Source: Druceiella hillmani (taxonomy: Eukaryota > Arthropoda > Insecta > Lepidoptera > Hepialidae). From it: 64,000 nucleotides of DNA. The DNA is taken from positions 7,078,001 through 7,142,000 of the forward strand of contig JAYKKI010000087.1 of assembly GCA_039881145.1 (NCBI GenBank), written 5' to 3'. Made by a program: the position numbers and the translations under genes. The notes under the pieces are model-generated. The model was not told the DNA's origin, did no database searches, and was given only the letters and a program-made list of their open reading frames with translations. Positions 34,409 to 46,700 of the stretch are shown here, in pieces. Every line of letters begins with the position of its first letter. Positions within the stretch are counted from its first letter, which is position 1.

Positions 34409-37400
34409 GATATTAATAATCTGATGACTAGCAAGTTTTGTGGCCGTATTTAGTTTCTGTTCACTTTATTTTACTATAATATGGGTTTAGTGTAGTTAAT
34501 AGTAATATGGGTTAAAAGGCCATATGTCATTCAGAGGCCATGTCATTCAGAGACATGTTAAAATGTACGGCAAAAAAGAAATCCCTTCGTTTACGAGATG
34601 ATTCCGATAAGACATATGCCCCCTAAATTTAACCATATTAGGTATTTTTATATATTTTTTACGTTGATTGTGTTCGTCCATATTAGTGATAACTAACAAA
34701 AAATAATAAACAAAAGTAATTTCATTTTAAACGGCCACAGAACCCTTTAGCTCATTTTAACCAATATTATATTGAACATTGAAAAAAGTGATTTAGTATA
34801 ATTTACTCAATTGTTACAGAATTCAGTGATGACTGAATTTTTAAAAATTAAAACTTTATTTGGCTCATATGGTCCAATAATTAATATTAAAAAATTGTGT
34901 CACGAGCGTGACCTCCTTCTACCACTGTCTACCAGGCCGAATACAGCCGAATAGATTGACACGCCTTGGGTATACTTGGCGATAGGCCGAGTATTACCGA
35001 ATGAGAGTAGTCGGGCAAGTAATATATGTCATTCTCTCACTCCCGCGTTATTTTAATCGAATAACTTGTGTAACCTCAAATATTGCAAAACCTCTAGCGA
35101 AAAGACATGTGAATTTAAAAACAATGTAGCCTCTTTCGCATAACTTTTTTACCATTTATATTTCATTTTTGTAAAATATATTGTACCTAAATAGATCACT
35201 GCCATTTTGAATTATTTTTGATTTATTACGTGGTACGTTATTATTTATTTATTACGTGGTACGTTTTTAATACAATCGCATAGTTTTATAAATTAATTAT
35301 GAACTGATATATCATATTTAATTTAAATATTAATTATTAAATTATTTTGCTTCTTGTCTATTTAATTTTTATTTTAAAATTTCTCCACATATACAGTACG
35401 ATTATATTAATTGCAATAGTTTTCATTTTAACTAAAACACACCCAATTATTTTTTTATGGTCTTATTTAGTGGTCTTAAACACACCTAGTTTATTGTTTA
35501 AATGCAATGTTTTGTATCTATATATAATTTGAAATATGAATAAAATCGGAATACATTTTTATCTTTATCAAAAATTCCTTAAACCACTTGAAATTTAACC
35601 TTACACTGAATTTCCACGACCCATTTCGATTGGAAATCCGTCAATAAATACTAGAATCCAAAAAAGGCAGTTCGAAAACTATTGTATGGGTCCAATTTTG
35701 AAATAATGCTAAATCTCAACAAATATATGTTACATTTAAAACAAAAGCAGGTAATAATATCGATTACAATATGCTACAGATCGTATTTCTTCAAAATTAA
35801 GGAACATTTTTTTTGACGAGAACCAATTATTATTAAACTTTTCTCCTAGACGGCTGCCTGGCTGTCACATCTTCAGTTTTCTATCATTTTATTGAACGGT
35901 AATTTAGTAGTCATATTAGTTCAGGGGTTGTTATAAAATTCTTTACGACATAAGAAGAATATGATATTAATAAAGTTACATTATTAGTTGACAGGTTTAA
36001 GTCCTTAGTTAATTAAAATTAAATGAGATATTATATAGGCGATTCTGATGAAAAATATTTTTATTGTTCAACGAACTAGATTGCTATGAGTGCCGATTAT
36101 TCATTTTAAAATTTTGGAGTAAGGAAGAATGATTGATTAAAAACTTTCATCTTACGGAAGTGAGTAAGTTCTTCTGCAATTTCGACATTATAAAGTTAAA
36201 AATAAACATTTTTGTAAAAAAAAGTATTTACCCACCTACCTAAATTTGATTTTTGTAGTGACATCCTCATAACTTAAAACACTTTCGTTAAGTCGGGATC
36301 TTGTAGAATGCGCGATGTCCCATCTTTTACAATTACTTTATCCCATCCAATAAATATGTTAGGGGTCTTAGATCGAACCAGCGTAAAAGACCTAACTATA
36401 GAGGAACAAGCCTACACATTAATTGCCACAATTCTTATTGGACCTATTCTGATTTGAGACGCAGAGAGTTTGGTTCTATATCACGTTCGAACTATATATC
36501 TCGCAGTCTTGTTAGAGGGATACTGGATCTTTTTATAAATGACTGACGAAACCTGACACCAAAGTTCTTCTTTCCATTATTCCCATCCCCATATATAATG
36601 TGTTATCAAATCAAAATATTACAATTTTATACAAGTGTGTGCTGTTTTTTGTTTATATTTTCCAGTGAATTGAGAACATTCAGTCACATCACGATCAATA
36701 GTGTTTTTTTTACCATGAACGATTGTATTAAATTTTTATATGAGTAAATAAAATTTTAAAACTTTTTTGCTCGTAGATGCTGGCATGTGACATAAAAAAC
36801 AAAATTACGTAACTTTTGATCTGTAATATTTTTAACCATGAATTGCATGGAGAAAAATGCATACAAGTAGTCATTTTTTCCTAATTTTTCCTTAGATGTC
36901 CGAATTTATATTTTTTGTTAGAAATTCACATGTGGAGGAGACGTAACTTCAAATTTAAAATTAAGATTATTAAATTAATCATTCTAACAAGGCATCATAA
37001 ATTCTTGCAAGGCATCTTATGGAACAACAGCAATAAAACAAGAGTATTCCTCTGTTATTTACAGTCATGAATTTTGATACAACAATATTAATATATTTTT
37101 TTATAGAATAGTATTGTGACATGAATACATTTACTGTAAGAATATAAATAATAATGATAACTAAAAATTTAAATTTTATATTATTTTTAACAAAAAACCA
37201 TACAATATGTTAATGTTTTTTGTTTAAATACACGTTTAATATATAGTCAGCATGGACCAAGATTTCCGGGTTATAATTATTAACAAAAATGTGATAACAA
37301 AATAGGTCTCAGCAGTGGAAATTTTACCGTTTTGCATGAAATTATTATAAGTTAGAAAAACATTAATACTGTTTTGATACTTTACTCAAATAGTTCTTTA

Positions 37401-39185
37401 TTTAGAGGTCTAAATAGAATAAAAGGATGCCCGTCCTTCTTTCGTATACCGACGTAGAAGAAAAAGTCTGTGTTAAAGTGCCTGTTATTCATAAAGGTGA
37501 TTCTACACATCATACCGAGAAGAAAAAGTTTTCAGGAACTATTAGATAATTCTTAAATATTTTTACAAAATCATCGTCAAATGTTTGTTTAAAAAAAAAG
37601 TAAATTTAGTAATTTTTCAAAAACAATATAAAAGTTATGCAACTTCAAGCATGCATATTTATAGTATGCCAAGTTCTCTGTTATAACCTGTTCGTGCATT
37701 ATTGATGAATTTATAAATTTAAAAAATATTATAATAGAATTGTGTAAAATTTATATCTATAATTTTTTTCTGTTCGTAAGCTAAAAACCGCTGATTATTT
37801 ATAATTGTTACACGTAAATATAAATTTTAATTGTCTGACGGACAGATTGTTTCGACACGAAAACAGAATTTTGTTCTTATCCCTTTGTCCTAAAACGCTA
37901 ATAAAACGTTTTTTATTAGACAATTTACCATTATATTATTTACACTATTAGTCGCACATAGAAAGTTAAAGCAAAAGCACAAAACGCGTGAGAGTAATAA
38001 GCAGAAAACGAAGTCGGTCGCTGAGAACGAAAAAAAACGGTAAATTAAATCTTGGAATTGCGTAAAGAAAAAAATATTATTTTGTTTACATGTTTCCATA
38101 TCATAGCGAGATGCCGTATTTTATTTCTGAACGTAGATTACCATTTTTTCCATACTTAACTAGCACTCAGTGCGACTTTCTTCGTGACACGGTACACTAT
38201 ATTCGCGCCAGCCTTTAGTCCCAGCGCCCCGCATGTCTCCGCCTGCTGTAGACTCTATCATCTAGCTGGCCCCGAAACACCGAATTCAGAATAAATTATT
38301 AAAATGATATCTAATTAAGAAAATTATTAAAGTAAGTAAGAAAATTATTAAAAGTGAAATGCTGATTTCGCTTAATTTTACTTTTATGGCTGAGGAGCAA
38401 ATAAACAAACTAAAAAATACCCTGATGAGTATAAACTCTATTAAATAGAAAATAAAAATTAAATATAAGCGAAAACTTGGAGGTTCGCATGCATAAACAT
38501 GAAATTGTCTGACAATCAACACCGTAGCACGAAACATGAAATTGTTTGACTTTACATGTACAACACGTGGTAGTAGCCGTGACTTTTCCTCTCTGTTTTC
38601 CCTATCGTGAGTCATTTGGTAAGAATACCTTAAAAGTATTAAATATTACAGCGTAATATTTTATGAACTATGCTATATGCAGCAATATCTTGCAAAAGAG
38701 TGTGTCGACACACGAAATAAAGTTTAATGTTAGATAATAACACATAGGAACGGCAATAAATTAAGTGACTTTGAGGAAGAAACATGCCGAATACTTCCTT
38801 TTTGACAATCATATAATGTATAAATTAGATAAGGCTGAAATGAGTCAGAAAAATGAAAAAATGAAGGCATTTTCTTTTCCACGACTTTGTCCAGTTGATG
38901 GAATCCATTTGATTAGCTTCATCAATACGGAAACATAGGCGAAATGAAAATTTATTGAAGCTAATTAAGTAGTGAATTAAACAGAAAATACTTTAAGGAT
39001 ATATGAAGGTGAAAGTTTTCAAGATATAAGTGTTACAAATGGCGCTTTAAGCAGCATTAAATTAAGATTGTAAGTATGTAAAAATTATAATATCCGGGAG
39101 CTATCGGCCTGTGACCTATGGTTTTTCCTCCTGTCTCATGCGTGCACCCTCTGGTGGGTCTTTCAAGAAAACGCAAAACACTCAC
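34409..39185. other. Long stretch, no gene seen
   Basis: 4.8 kb. Small direct duplication TTTATTACGTGGTACGTT at 35222 and 35248. GC-richer patches at 34900-35050 and 38160-38280 hold no identified exon or element. The 109-residue minus frame at 38286-38615 shows no domain. Confidence 0.4.
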
Positions 39186-39222
39186 ATACCCACACAAACG
39201 CGTGCACACATACACACACACG

Positions 39223-39295
<73 letters not shown>

Positions 39296-39296
39296 G
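39186..39296. repeat. CA then TA microsatellite
   Basis: CACACAAACGCGTGCACACA then ACACACGTATG and about 70 bases of TA. Open frames here (39111-39306) are artefacts. Confidence 0.95.
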
Positions 39297-40627
39297 GTAT
39301 AATTAATTGCTATAATTCTTTTTCCGTCACGTAATAAATACATTCACACTTAGTACGCTTAAATTAAAAACTACTCGAGTTATTGTGGTTCATAACTGTT
39401 CGATGCAAATAAAAATGTGGACATTAATTCAATTCTCCCTCACTGACGTAAGACAGATTTCACCTAAAACTATTTCCATGAAAATTTATCGACATTTAAT
39501 ATTTTTATTACAAGAATAACATTAAAAAACAAGTTCTTTTAGCAGATAAATAAACGTAACGATTTGGTACAATTTGAGATTCTGTAAATGAAAAATGTAA
39601 GCGTTACTTTAAAAAGGCTATGCGGAAATTAAAAATATTGATTCATAACTCAAATACTTAGTCAAAAATTAAATAATTTATTATTTATACGTGATATATC
39701 ATTTCCCGATAAAGAAAACTTGAATAAAATAGAGAACCTTTTGTAAAATTATATAAGGAGGAAAATAAATCTGTTTCTTTTACTAATGTTTGTGAAGGTA
39801 AAGAGGAGACAAGTACTTCAAATTTAATTAATAGATTCATTTAAATTAAAATAACTATCTACATCCGACAGAGATAGCAGCTGATTAGATGGCTTATCTC
39901 CATGGGGTTATCTTGACGTATTTAAGTTGGAGTTTAATTCAGCGCGCTCCTTGTTGTATTAGCCGAAATGAGATAGTCGAGAACCATAAAATAGCGAAGC
40001 GCTATTGTTAACGTTTTATTCTGTTATCATGGGCAACGTATACTATATATACTAGGAAAAACAGGTGGTGGAAATACAATACGCATGAACTTCGGAGCTG
40101 AAAAACTCTCTCCTGGGCACTTCTCTTATTATAATAGGGCCGATTCGAAGCAAATTTACGCCTACTAGGTTGAATTAAGATGAATATATTCTATTGGTGG
40201 TAAAATAATGGCGTTCATGTTAATATCGTTTTAACATACTGGATTATTTAGCACTTTCAAAGTATATAACATATCATATGAGGATTTGTTCACCAGTGTT
40301 TAATAATTTTAAATGACCGTTATTAGATTTGTCTCTACTGAAACAATGTATGTTTACGAATGTTTAATTATTGAGTCTAATGTAAGGATTGCTATAAATT
40401 TAAAATAATAATTTTCCCCTAAATAGAACATAGAATTTTCACAATAACAATTTGCTTGTAATTCGAGAAGTAGGAGATTAATTTTACAATTACATAAAAA
40501 AATACCAACGTTATTAATGTCTGAACTTATAAAAAATTCTCTTTATTTAAGCCGATTTTTCAAACTGCTAACAATATTCTTTAAGAATAAAATTTAATTT
40601 AAAATATATTCGAGTTTAATAGATACC
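39297..40627. other. Intergenic stretch, no gene seen
   Basis: AT-rich; nothing recognised. Confidence 0.4.
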
Positions 40628-40659
40628 GTTAGTAAGTTGGAATGTTAGTAAGTTGGAAT
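40628..40659. repeat. 16-bp tandem duplication
   Basis: GTTAGTAAGTTGGAAT occurs at 40628 and 40644. Confidence 0.9.
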
Positions 40660-41279
40660 GTATAGTAGATGTGGTTAGTTATTGGAATGTAAATATCGTT
40701 TACTCGGTTCTTAAAGTCAATAATCGTGGAAACTATTTATTAATTAAATGTAAAATTTGAGCATCTTTTAGATTAGCCGATCGAATTAAATAAGTTGAAG
40801 TAGTGTTAATTTGCATCGGTGATTAGCTTTTATGTTATAAAGCTTTCTTAGATTAATAAATATTATATTGTTTAAGATATGGTTCTCTATCGGACGGCAT
40901 ATTTTCCCTAGAATATTTTCCTTTAATCCTTGTGTACATTTTCATGGAATGTTTATTTTCACAAATGTCTGCAAATGGGTATATAATACATTTTCTTTAT
41001 GATTTTAGACCTTCTGCTAGCAAAATGATGCAATTTTTAAAGTATTTCTCCAATGATTTTAATTGTATTTTCTCTAAATTCTTCTAAATCTTTCAATCTT
41101 CCAAGAATTTGTTCTATGTAAGGATTGGATTAGTCTAGGTATATCGAAGTTGCAATAAATATCACTTTTGATATTCTCTCAATGATAATTTCGTTACATT
41201 ATTTTATATTAATATCGAAAGTTATACCGTTATAAAAGTTAGATTTAAAAATACGGAATAATCGTCACCAGTATAATTT
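40660..41279. other. Possible decayed 3' part of the Gypsy element
   Basis: RNase H and integrase would be expected here on the minus strand, downstream of the Gypsy RT, but I recognise no motif. Nothing else seen. Confidence 0.3.
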
Positions 41280-42190
41280 GTACCAATTAACTGGTCTTAT
41301 ATTAAGTGACCTAAATATGAAACTTTTTTCTTTGCTCTTAGCATGTGATAGGTTCTAGATATTATCAATATGATAGTGTAGATGAAAAGTGTGTATTATG
41401 ATATCGTCAAGACATACAAAGCATTGTATAGTTCTAAATCCGGATAGAACTAAATTCATCAGTTTCTGATATATAGATGGGGTATTCTTGAATTCAAAAG
41501 ACATGTAACTAAACTCAAAATATTCTTCAGGATTATTTCTATTCCCGAAAGCAGATTTCGGAGAATCGTTAGCAGATATATTAATACTATAGAACCCTAA
41601 TTATGTTGAAACATTCACTATTATCAAGTTGATTGTAAATTCTAAAATTTTTTAAATAGGGAAAGAACCTCTAAGAGTTAAATCGTTAAATTTTCTGTAG
41701 TATATTATGTATCGCCATTTTTTTGCGGCCGCATGAATCGGATATCCATATACGATCCACATTAAGGAAGACTATGGATATGGTGAAGTCTTTATTAGAA
41801 CCTCTACTAACATTTTATTTGGTTCTTTTTGTATTTTTTCTCAATGAATCTCATTGGTACGCATTTATTATCGTGGAGAAAATGAAATGTATCAGAATAG
41901 AGACTTACTATCTACTCGCTTCATGCGAGTTGTTCTCTAAATTAGAAGCTGAATTTAATTTTTCTTTAAGTGTAGTACTTGCGTATTATAGAGGCATTTA
42001 TTTGCTATAATGTTATTTTTTAAATGGAAAATATGGTAAATTTCATGGTCCTTTTCGTGTTTTGTAAAATGGGTTTTTATTTTATTATAGATTCAAATTA
42101 ACGCGAAGAGTTGATTGAGATATATTGGTTACGGAAATATTTATTGGAAAATCATCTTTAACTTTCACAATGCAGTTAGCTAAGAACAAA
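41280..42190 (-). pseudogene. Ty3/Gypsy-type reverse transcriptase fossil
   Basis: Reading the minus strand from high to low coordinates gives the normal Gypsy RT order. 42185-42089: VKDDFPINISVTNISQSTL (linker after protease, tentative). About 41825-41755: NKMLVEVLIKTSPYP, then a stop and SSLMWIV, matching the MLEQGII-SPYSSP-VVP block. 41728-41640: KKWRYIIYYRKFNDLTLRGS then FPYLKNF, matching W-VVDYRKLN--T--D-YPLP. About 41620: NQLDNSECF. 41570-41400: SPKSAFGNRNNPEEYFEFSY, SFEFKNTPSIYQKLM (the MPFGL-NAPATFQ block), SGFRTIQCFVCLDDII with CLDD (41414-41403) in place of YLDD. About 41310: KKVSYLGHLI (the F-LGH-IS block). Several frameshifts and stops. No LTRs were found. The plus-strand frame at 41723-42010 is its antisense shadow. 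Confidence 0.85.
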
Positions 42191-42979
42191 GATTATGCCA
42201 TGCTAAGTAAAACTAAGTCTGTCTACAGTATAAAACCTTGAAAGTTGTTAAAATAAATGTTATGAGACTTTATGGTAAAGAGTACCATTAAATTTAATTA
42301 CGTGGTCTTTAATTTTGATATTTTTTCCAAGAAAGATTTTTTTATTAGGCTCGCTGATGTCCCTATAACTACTAGAAATAATAGGAGTTTGGAGGCAATG
42401 ATAGTTTACACAATGATACAAAGTAAATATTATTTGTAGAATTGGTATTCACATCATATATTTTTGAATTGATCTATATTTCTTTATTCGATATTAAATA
42501 ATTTAAGTTTAGAATAAGAGGTCATGCTACAATTTAATGTTTGTTATCCATGTGATTTTGTATTTACGATTTTGCATTTTACGAGTTTGAGGATGATTTT
42601 TAGTAATGGTTTTATTAATATTTTTGTTTAAATTAATAGAATTTGCATCGATTCGCAATTTATATTTCCCGTAAGATTTAGGATCATGAATTCATTTTAA
42701 TAAGACATTTTTTGTACTTGCAACATAAGATCACATTTTGCTAGGTGTTTAAAAATGCGTATAAATTTTTGTGGCTTTCGTAAAAAATTAGCAGAAACGG
42801 CAGTCGGATGGTTTTTAACAACGTTATGTCATGAAAACAAATTAATAAACTTTCTTTAGTTTTTGAATGAACGTTAATAATAGGTATTCCATTGAAATTA
42901 TTTACAAATTATTATTAAATTAGAAATTATTTGCGATAATCGACTTAAATATATTAGTTCAATTTGAAATAGTACATAC
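42191..42979. other. Intergenic or decayed Gypsy upstream part
   Basis: Would hold protease and gag if the element were complete on the minus strand; no DTGA/DSGA protease motif is visible. Otherwise AT-rich without features. Confidence 0.3.
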
Positions 42980-43183
42980 TCATCATCATTTACTGGATGA
43001 ATAAAAGAGTGACGCTGTGGTTGGAACTTGGAAGAATCTTTCGGTGCTGGGCACAGAAATTCTCCATGGCGTCGTGCTGATGGCATAACTACGCCATGAT
43101 GCCAGTCACTACACGATGGACAGAAGATTGACGCTGACGATGTGGTTGAATCAACCGTCGAGTAGACTGATACATGTTGATGA
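42980..43183 (-). CDS. Candidate exon of unknown gene (or Gypsy gag remnant)
   Basis: A minus-strand block clearly richer in G+C than its flanks and open for 68 codons. It is bordered by TTTACTCAG (acceptor, AG at 43185-43184) and GA|GTATGTAC (donor GT at 42979-42978). Its length is 204 bases, divisible by three, and both borders fall in the same phase, so it could be skipped or included without a frameshift. Residues include HQHVSVYSTVDSTTSSASIF, then CPSCSDWHHG, SARRHGEFLCPAPKDSS and QPQRHSFIHPVN: Ser/Thr-rich first, then a CxxC-x3-HH cluster. No family recognised. It is on the same strand as, and 0.8 kb upstream of, the Gypsy fossil, so a gag or protease remnant is the main alternative; chance is the third. 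Confidence 0.35.
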
Positions 43184-43542
43184 CTGAGTAAATTTAACGA
43201 ATTTATTTGTCGCAAGTAAAAAATTTATGATTATTATTATCAACTTAGTTAAAAAGGAGACTAACCGGATTTCTAAAAAATCATTATCGCGGCTATCAAG
43301 ATATATTACGCAACCTTTTAGAGAATAGTTCTCGTAAAACAATTTTTGCATACTTAATTATTAAATTAGTTTTATTCAAAATAATTTTAAAAATATCATT
43401 AATTTATAGAATTATTAATTTCTTATGCGCGGTGGGAGACGGTGAATGATTAGAAGCATAACAGGTCACTGAATGGAATGATTGCGGCTGACTGACTCTC
43501 CCGAAGGCAATCTTATTGTACTCAAAAGCTCGTCTTTATTAT
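43184..43542. other. Intergenic stretch, no gene seen
   Basis: A short GC-richer patch at 43425-43505 (GGTGGGAGACGGTGAATG and following) holds no identified feature. Confidence 0.4.
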
Positions 43543-43790
43543 TATTAATTATAACTGAATACCGATATCAGTTTATTAATAGATTATAATTGGAAAACCA
43601 AACAATACTTTATTAATATTTCATTGAACACAATAATAATATTTTCCAAAGAAATGACACGCTTCGAATTAATTATAACTGAATACCGATATCAGTTTAT
43701 TAATAGATTATAATTGGAAAACCAAACAATACTTTATTAATATTTCATTAAACACAATAATAATATTTTCCAAAGAAATGACACGCTTCG
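43543..43790. repeat. Near-identical 124-bp tandem duplication
   Basis: The block from ATTAATTATAACTGAATACC to ACACGCTTCG is repeated head-to-tail with an offset of exactly 124 bases and about one substitution (CATTGAACAC versus CATTAAACAC). It is the most recent duplication in the window. Confidence 0.95.
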
Positions 43791-46700
43791 GATTTTACAG
43801 TAAACACTAAATATCTTCAATAATAAACGGTAATCCTTATATATTAAAATTAAAATTTTTATCACATCAAACATTTGATGAAAATAAGCGTAAAATAACC
43901 AGTAAAAATGACGGTAATTTTGTTGACAGCAAGAACAAAACAGCAACCAACTTTAGTGTATGACTTGCTATTCACATTAGTATGATTAAACCAACACCTT
44001 ATATGTTAAGACCATTTATTGTATATTACATAAAAACTCTGTAGTATGTATTTCTTAGCATGTAACTTAAATTCTATAGTATATAAATCTTGGTATATAT
44101 CTTAAATTCTATTGTATATATTTCAAATGAATCAGTACAGGATCATAAATGATATATTTTTAAAATCGAGCTTCAAAATATAAAAACAATGGTACGAATC
44201 ATAATTTGGTCGGAACTAAATTATATCTTCTCCCTAGTAATCTTTACATAATTACAAAAGTGCGTAAATAATATCTTTAGTTTTTTAGTGTCCTGTGACA
44301 AATGGCCAAAATGGAATAATATTGACATTACTTTGGTGTCTATCACCGGCAATTTTCGCAGAACGTACCCGACATGAAAATTTAGCACAAATATAGAGTA
44401 TACGGGATCAATTATAGAAGTGAAGTATAAAACGTCCAGTTTTGATTCTAGAGCACGAATTCAACAATACAGTTTTTTAACCTTTGTTGGAAAGAATATT
44501 TCAAAATTACTGTCCCCTCATTATCACCAAAAGGAATGCCAAGAAAAATCTGTAGATATCGTTGACATTAACAATTACGTATAAATTGAATCAAAATTAA
44601 GAGGATTGGATGAATCTAGCGCGATTAATTTTTTATATATAATTTAATTGGTTATTTCCCTGAAAATGCGAAACAATTGGCTTTAGAGAAAAAGTTTCCG
44701 ACAAAACATGTTTCCCACGACGTAAGGAATATCTCGAGCAAAACAGTCACGATTGAGAAATTCTCAATCGCTCAAAGCTCTATTAGTTATTATAAAATCT
44801 CAAACCTACATCAATTTGTAATTTCTTAAGACTTCTTTTGGAAAAAAGTTTTTCGACAAAAAATATTTTTTACCGTAAAAGAAATAACTTTTGTTCCAAT
44901 ACATTTTTCAAAAGTTGTTATTTGGCTCGGTCCAAACGCTCCACACTCAGCTCCGCACATGCGTAATGTCATACCAAGGTGGTGAGGTTAGCACCGAGTA
45001 CCGCTATAGATAAGCACATAGTTGGAGTACATTATTATTAATATTTAAGTGGGGGGCTGATGGTAAGATACACTAATAGTACAAGTATGGCTTGCGACTT
45101 GCAATTTTGATTTTGTCTATTGGATTTTTCGGAAGCAAATAGGTTTAATTATACGGTTAACGTAATGGCGAACTTGAGAGCAGAATGGTTATGACGTTAT
45201 TCAGCTGCACTGAGTGTACAGTCCTTACCAGAGTGTATCAATTTTAAAACTCGTGTTACTTGCCTTTTATTTGCTAATGTAAAAAATCACATTAGTAAAT
45301 ATTTAAAAGATATGATGCTTTAAAAATTATATATAATATTAAAAACGTAATTCCAAGCATAGGAACGGAAAAATAGAGTTCTAATATTTAATTAAACCGA
45401 AGAAAAATATTTCTTCGTTGAAATAAAATGTAAATTAGAAAATCTGTTTATACAGTCCAAGAATAAAAAGTTATTCAGGAGGCTGATTGATAAAAAATCA
45501 TGTTTTACTTTCGTAAAGTACACAAACTACGAGATTAAATTTAGTTTTGTTATTTTGTTTCACATTTGCTGGAAATAATCATATATCTATATAAAACATG
45601 AATCCGTCATGTTTTATATATAACCTAATCATCGGAAGAGAATTATACATATATTTTATAGAAATACGCAAATAGTAGTGTAAAAAAATTAACATTTTTA
45701 AAAACATTTGTCAATATTAAAAAATGGTAAATCATAAGCACTAGAATACAACACATAACACTTAAATTAACATCTGTTCTAAAATAATTACCATCAAAGC
45801 TGTCCGATTCTTTCTTTCTAATTCTTTGTTTCTTGTCAAAAATTAATAAAGGAAAAAGAAATAATACCATGATTACTGGGTTGGATTTGATTTGAATATA
45901 CAAATCAATTATTTGAAAATTAACTTAATATGTTACAGGACAAAACTTAAAGCTGGGGATAATTAAATATTTTATCTATTTGCATTACAATTTCTTACTT
46001 CGTACCGATACGAAAGCGCATATTATTAACGAATTTATTGTAAGACTATATTGCGCACTATGAGTTAAACTTGGAGAAGTTTACGTGTTACGCTGTGCTG
46101 CATAGGATAAAATGAGTAAAGAAAGAACTTCCCAAAACTTTTTCAATTGAAGTATTTTTGCAACACATTACCGAAAGAAAATACAATTAAAAACAATCTT
46201 AAATATTATTGAATATTAATCCCGCGCGTCCCAAATTTGCAATAATGGTAAGTTTGATGATTAAGGTAATCAAAGTTATATTTCAAAATCTATTCATTAT
46301 AAGATGAAATGAGATTTTTCTTTACAATGAAAATTTTAACAAAAGAAAACAAATTCACAATGTTAGCGTTGCTTCATTTCTAGAACCTTTTTCGTCATGT
46401 TCAATTTGAGTATATCATAATAATTCATGTTAAAATAGAAAGAGAAAAATGAATTTTTCATTCATCAAAACGATCCAAATAAATTTTTAACATTCTTTGT
46501 TATAATTTGTCTTTTATGCACATGTAAAAAGTGTTCATCGTTGTGAAAAGCTGTGGCTCAACGTATTCCGAATGTCGTAAAAAATCCGCATGTCGCAAAA
46601 AAATTTTGTTTGAACAGCACAAAATTAGTAATAATTTTTCCGAATAAGTGACACATTCCGGCTGGATGTAATATTTTATTAGTAGCGGCTCATTTATATC

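Noticed and set aside
38160..38280. GC-rich patch as a promoter or CpG island
   Set aside because: Too short, with no adjacent exon or core promoter that I can defend.
41723..42010. 95-residue plus-strand ATG frame
   Set aside because: Antisense to the minus-strand Gypsy RT; no recognisable domain in the plus frame.
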